A stretch of DNA of 64,000 bases from Impatiens glandulifera (taxonomy: Eukaryota; Streptophyta; Magnoliopsida; Ericales; Balsaminaceae): positions 28,000,308 through 28,064,307 of the forward strand of contig NC_061867.1 in NCBI RefSeq assembly GCF_907164915.1. Reading direction: 5' to 3'. Of the stretch, positions 62,300 to 64,000 are shown one piece after another; position 1 is the first letter of the stretch, and each line of letters begins with the position of its first letter. The notes below the pieces were generated by a model, which saw only the letters and a program-made list of their open reading frames with translations, was not told the origin of the DNA and did no database searches. A program made the translations under genes and the position numbers.

Positions 62300-63190
62300 C
62301 GTGTCATATTTTGACATTATTTTCATAAAACTTTGAAGAACCAATGTCTTCAAAAGAATTTTATGAAATAAATGAAAAGGAAAGTTTATAAAGTCTTGAT
62401 ATGACTTATAACAAATTTTATAATAATGATATGAAAATTTGATCATATTTTTATTAAAAAGTGGATGTGACAATTATATATATCATGAAGACAATGAAAA
62501 TTATTTCATTACGTGTCTTTTGTATGATATTTTTATCGTTGAAAATTACGATAAAAATGATTAAATCCATAAAGGATATGAATTGCACTGAACGAAATAT
62601 CATGTTGTTATCAAATGATATATTGATATTATTAAATAAAAGACTTTACGTCTTAAAGTGAATATGTTTACACTTAGAAGTGCAATCTACGTAGGGAAAT
62701 CTTCTAAGTTATTTATGATGGATAGATTAAACGATATAATCTATATTTTTGACTTATGTCGAAAAATAAAATATTTTTATGTAAAATATATAATCGTTTA
62801 CACGAAGGCAGAATAGTTCAAAGGCATTTTGTCTACTAGTTAGCCAAGTAAACAATATTTTCATAAAATTTTAAATGATAAGCATGTACGAATGACTATG
62901 CTTCTTATTAGAAGATGTTCCAAGGTTAACTAAGAATGTACCAACATAAATTTCTAATTATTATGATAGTAATTAGAAATTAGACAAGCTTAGAGTCAGT
63001 GACAAGTCTAGACATACACGTCTTAGACATAATGTCATTATACTATACTCTCTAATGGAGTTATCAAATTTGACTATGTAAGTCAAAGATAACATTGTGG
63101 ATCCACTAATCAGATTATTGAATAGGTCTTTTGAGACATTAGCCTACTATAAGTTGGAATGAAGGAAAACCCAACCTATGCAGACTAGAG
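62300..63190 (+). pseudogene. copia RT and RNase H remains, heavily mutated
   Basis: Fragments in the expected order on the plus strand. At about 62393-62440, a stop-ridden counterpart of the SLYGLKQAPKQW segment. At 62440-62570, CDNYIYHEDNENYFITC, then LYDI (62520-62531) where copia RT has YVDD, then MIKSIKDM. At 62650-62700, SEYVFTLRSAI of RNase H. At 63010-63130, RLRHN, LSNGVIKFDY and VKDNIVDPL, the usual end of pol. At least six stops and several frameshifts separate these pieces, and the catalytic Asp pair is lost, so no active product is possible. Confidence 0.7.
62796..62855 (+). repeat. Duplicated 60-bp segment, copy 1
   Basis: Contains AATCGTTTACAC and GGCAGAATAGTTCAA followed by GTCTACTAGTTAGCCAAGTA. 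A similar segment lies at 63486-63549, so it is present both inside the RNase H remains and after pol. Confidence 0.65.
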
Positions 63191-63485
63191 ATCCCAAGAA
63201 CTAGGTTCAATGGGACAACCTAATTGTTCTAACTTGGAAAGTTATTGTTGAGGATTAATCCTATAACAAAACAATATATATTTTGACGAGGATAAGTATA
63301 TTGCTTTTAATGATTCTTTGTGAGCAAAGAGATCACCTATGTGAGGGAGAAGTGGGGCCGCTTCGAAAGAATTGCATGGCTCAATTCTAGACCCTCTCAC
63401 AGAACCAGGCGCGTGTTCCATGGCCAAAACGGATACAACCATGAGAGCTTGGCATGTATTAGGGAGAATTCTATGTGAAAGTGTG

Positions 63486-63549
63486 TAATCGTTTACACAA
63501 ATGGCAGAATAGTTCAAGGACATCGAGTCTACTAATCGGCTAGTAAAGT
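63486..63549 (+). repeat. Duplicated 60-bp segment, copy 2
   Basis: Counterpart of 62796-62855, with AATCGTTTACAC, GGCAGAATAGTTCAA and GTCTACTAATCGGCTAGTAA. Confidence 0.65.
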
Positions 63550-63650
63550 TTTATACTTTCATAAGGGAAGGTTCAAAGGGTTACACCTACCTATCCTATG
63601 TAGAATTCAACTGTTGAACCTTTCACCGGGTTAATCTTTCAATTTCCATT

Positions 63651-63662
63651 AATGTGGGGGAT
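63651..63662 (+). promoter_or_regulatory. Polypurine tract before the 3' LTR
   Basis: AATGTGGGGGAT stands directly before TGTTGGAATT of the 3' LTR, as in most copia elements. Confidence 0.75.
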
Positions 63663-64000
63663 TGTTGGAATTATTAAACTAATTCTATAAATTCTATTGA
63701 TGAATGGAAATTAGAATATGGGTAATAAAATTAAATCAATTTCATGTGAAATTCAAATGTGAAATATATGATGAAATTAGATCCAAATGTTTGAATTAAT
63801 TAATTTAAATTAATTAATCAAAATGCCTTGATGACCAATTAACAAAATGTTGTTAATTTGTAGCGTGACTTACATGAGTTTGTTATTATTATTAATTGTT
63901 ATGATAATTTAATATTATTATTAACAGATTAAAAAACCATGTAACGTGAGTATTGCAAAATAAATGTCTTCATTGATTTTGGCAAACAATTATCCTTCAT
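63663..64000 (+). repeat. 3' LTR of the right-hand copia element (partial)
   Basis: Aligns base for base with 58849-59186. Differences by eye are about six substitutions and no gaps. It is cut by the window edge. Confidence 0.9.

Larger units (their letters stand above)
58849..64000 (+). mobile_element. Ty1/copia retrotransposon, coding region decayed, runs off the window
   Basis: 5' LTR at 58849-59704, internal region with RT/RNase H remains, polypurine tract, and the 3' LTR from 63663 to the window edge. The 338 visible bases of the 3' LTR align with 58849-59186 without a gap and with about six differences. The left flank GATCC is the expected 5-bp target copy; the right copy lies outside the window. 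No open gag, protease or integrase is seen, so the element is non-autonomous. Confidence 0.85.

Noticed and set aside
62461..62661. 66-codon ORF as a separate gene
   Set aside because: It overlaps the RT remains, whose motifs partly appear in this frame and partly in a neighbouring one.

Overview
This looks like repeat-dominated nuclear DNA from a plant, most likely a eudicot and possibly an asterid. It is strongly AT-rich. It holds two Ty1/copia elements, a hAT-like palindromic element with an 8-bp target duplication, a MULE-like element, tRNA-derived SINEs, a plant-type DUF4283/zinc-knuckle ORF and a split ankyrin gene with GT-AG introns. The asterid suggestion rests only on my memory of similar retrotransposon-linked proteins in Lamiales; no search was run. 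I see no bacterial operon, no CRISPR array and no intact long single-copy gene. Layout: (1) 1-743 is AT-rich sequence without a gene. (2) 744-11094 is a 7-bp satellite, GCATNAA, in which N takes all four bases in long blocks. (3) 11095-11194 is a 100-N assembly gap. (4) 11195-14505 is a satellite of 69-bp monomers in an A-B-C order of 207 bp. (5) 14506-18360 is non-coding, perhaps the end of a Ty3/gypsy-type element, and is split by a 2.6-kb hAT-like palindromic transposon (15613-18239). (6) 18361-56534 is a tandem array of two module types that begin with a shared head. D modules (about 7.6 kb) carry a decayed DUF4283/zinc-knuckle ORF, a MULE-like element and a Helitron-like 3' end. A modules (about 4.0-4.6 kb) carry a six-exon ankyrin gene and an AT-rich microsatellite. 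The order is D1-A1-D2-A2-A3-D3. (7) A3 is interrupted at 45288-54137 by a minus-strand, internally deleted copia element that resembles a Sirevirus, with RT/RNase H remains and two tandem extra ORFs. (8) D3 is interrupted at 56535 by a related LTR full of TTAGAC...GTCTAA palindromes, which carries a SINE and is itself interrupted at 58849 by a second copia element with nearly identical LTRs, running off the right edge. The modular array is the most unusual structure. Its three ankyrin copies have decayed in different exons, so each keeps parts the others lost. None of the three is intact from start to stop. The transposons are nested: the rightmost copia element lies in a Sirevirus-like LTR, which lies in a D module. 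Products are inferred from motifs read by eye, and boundaries marked 'about' carry tens of bases of uncertainty.
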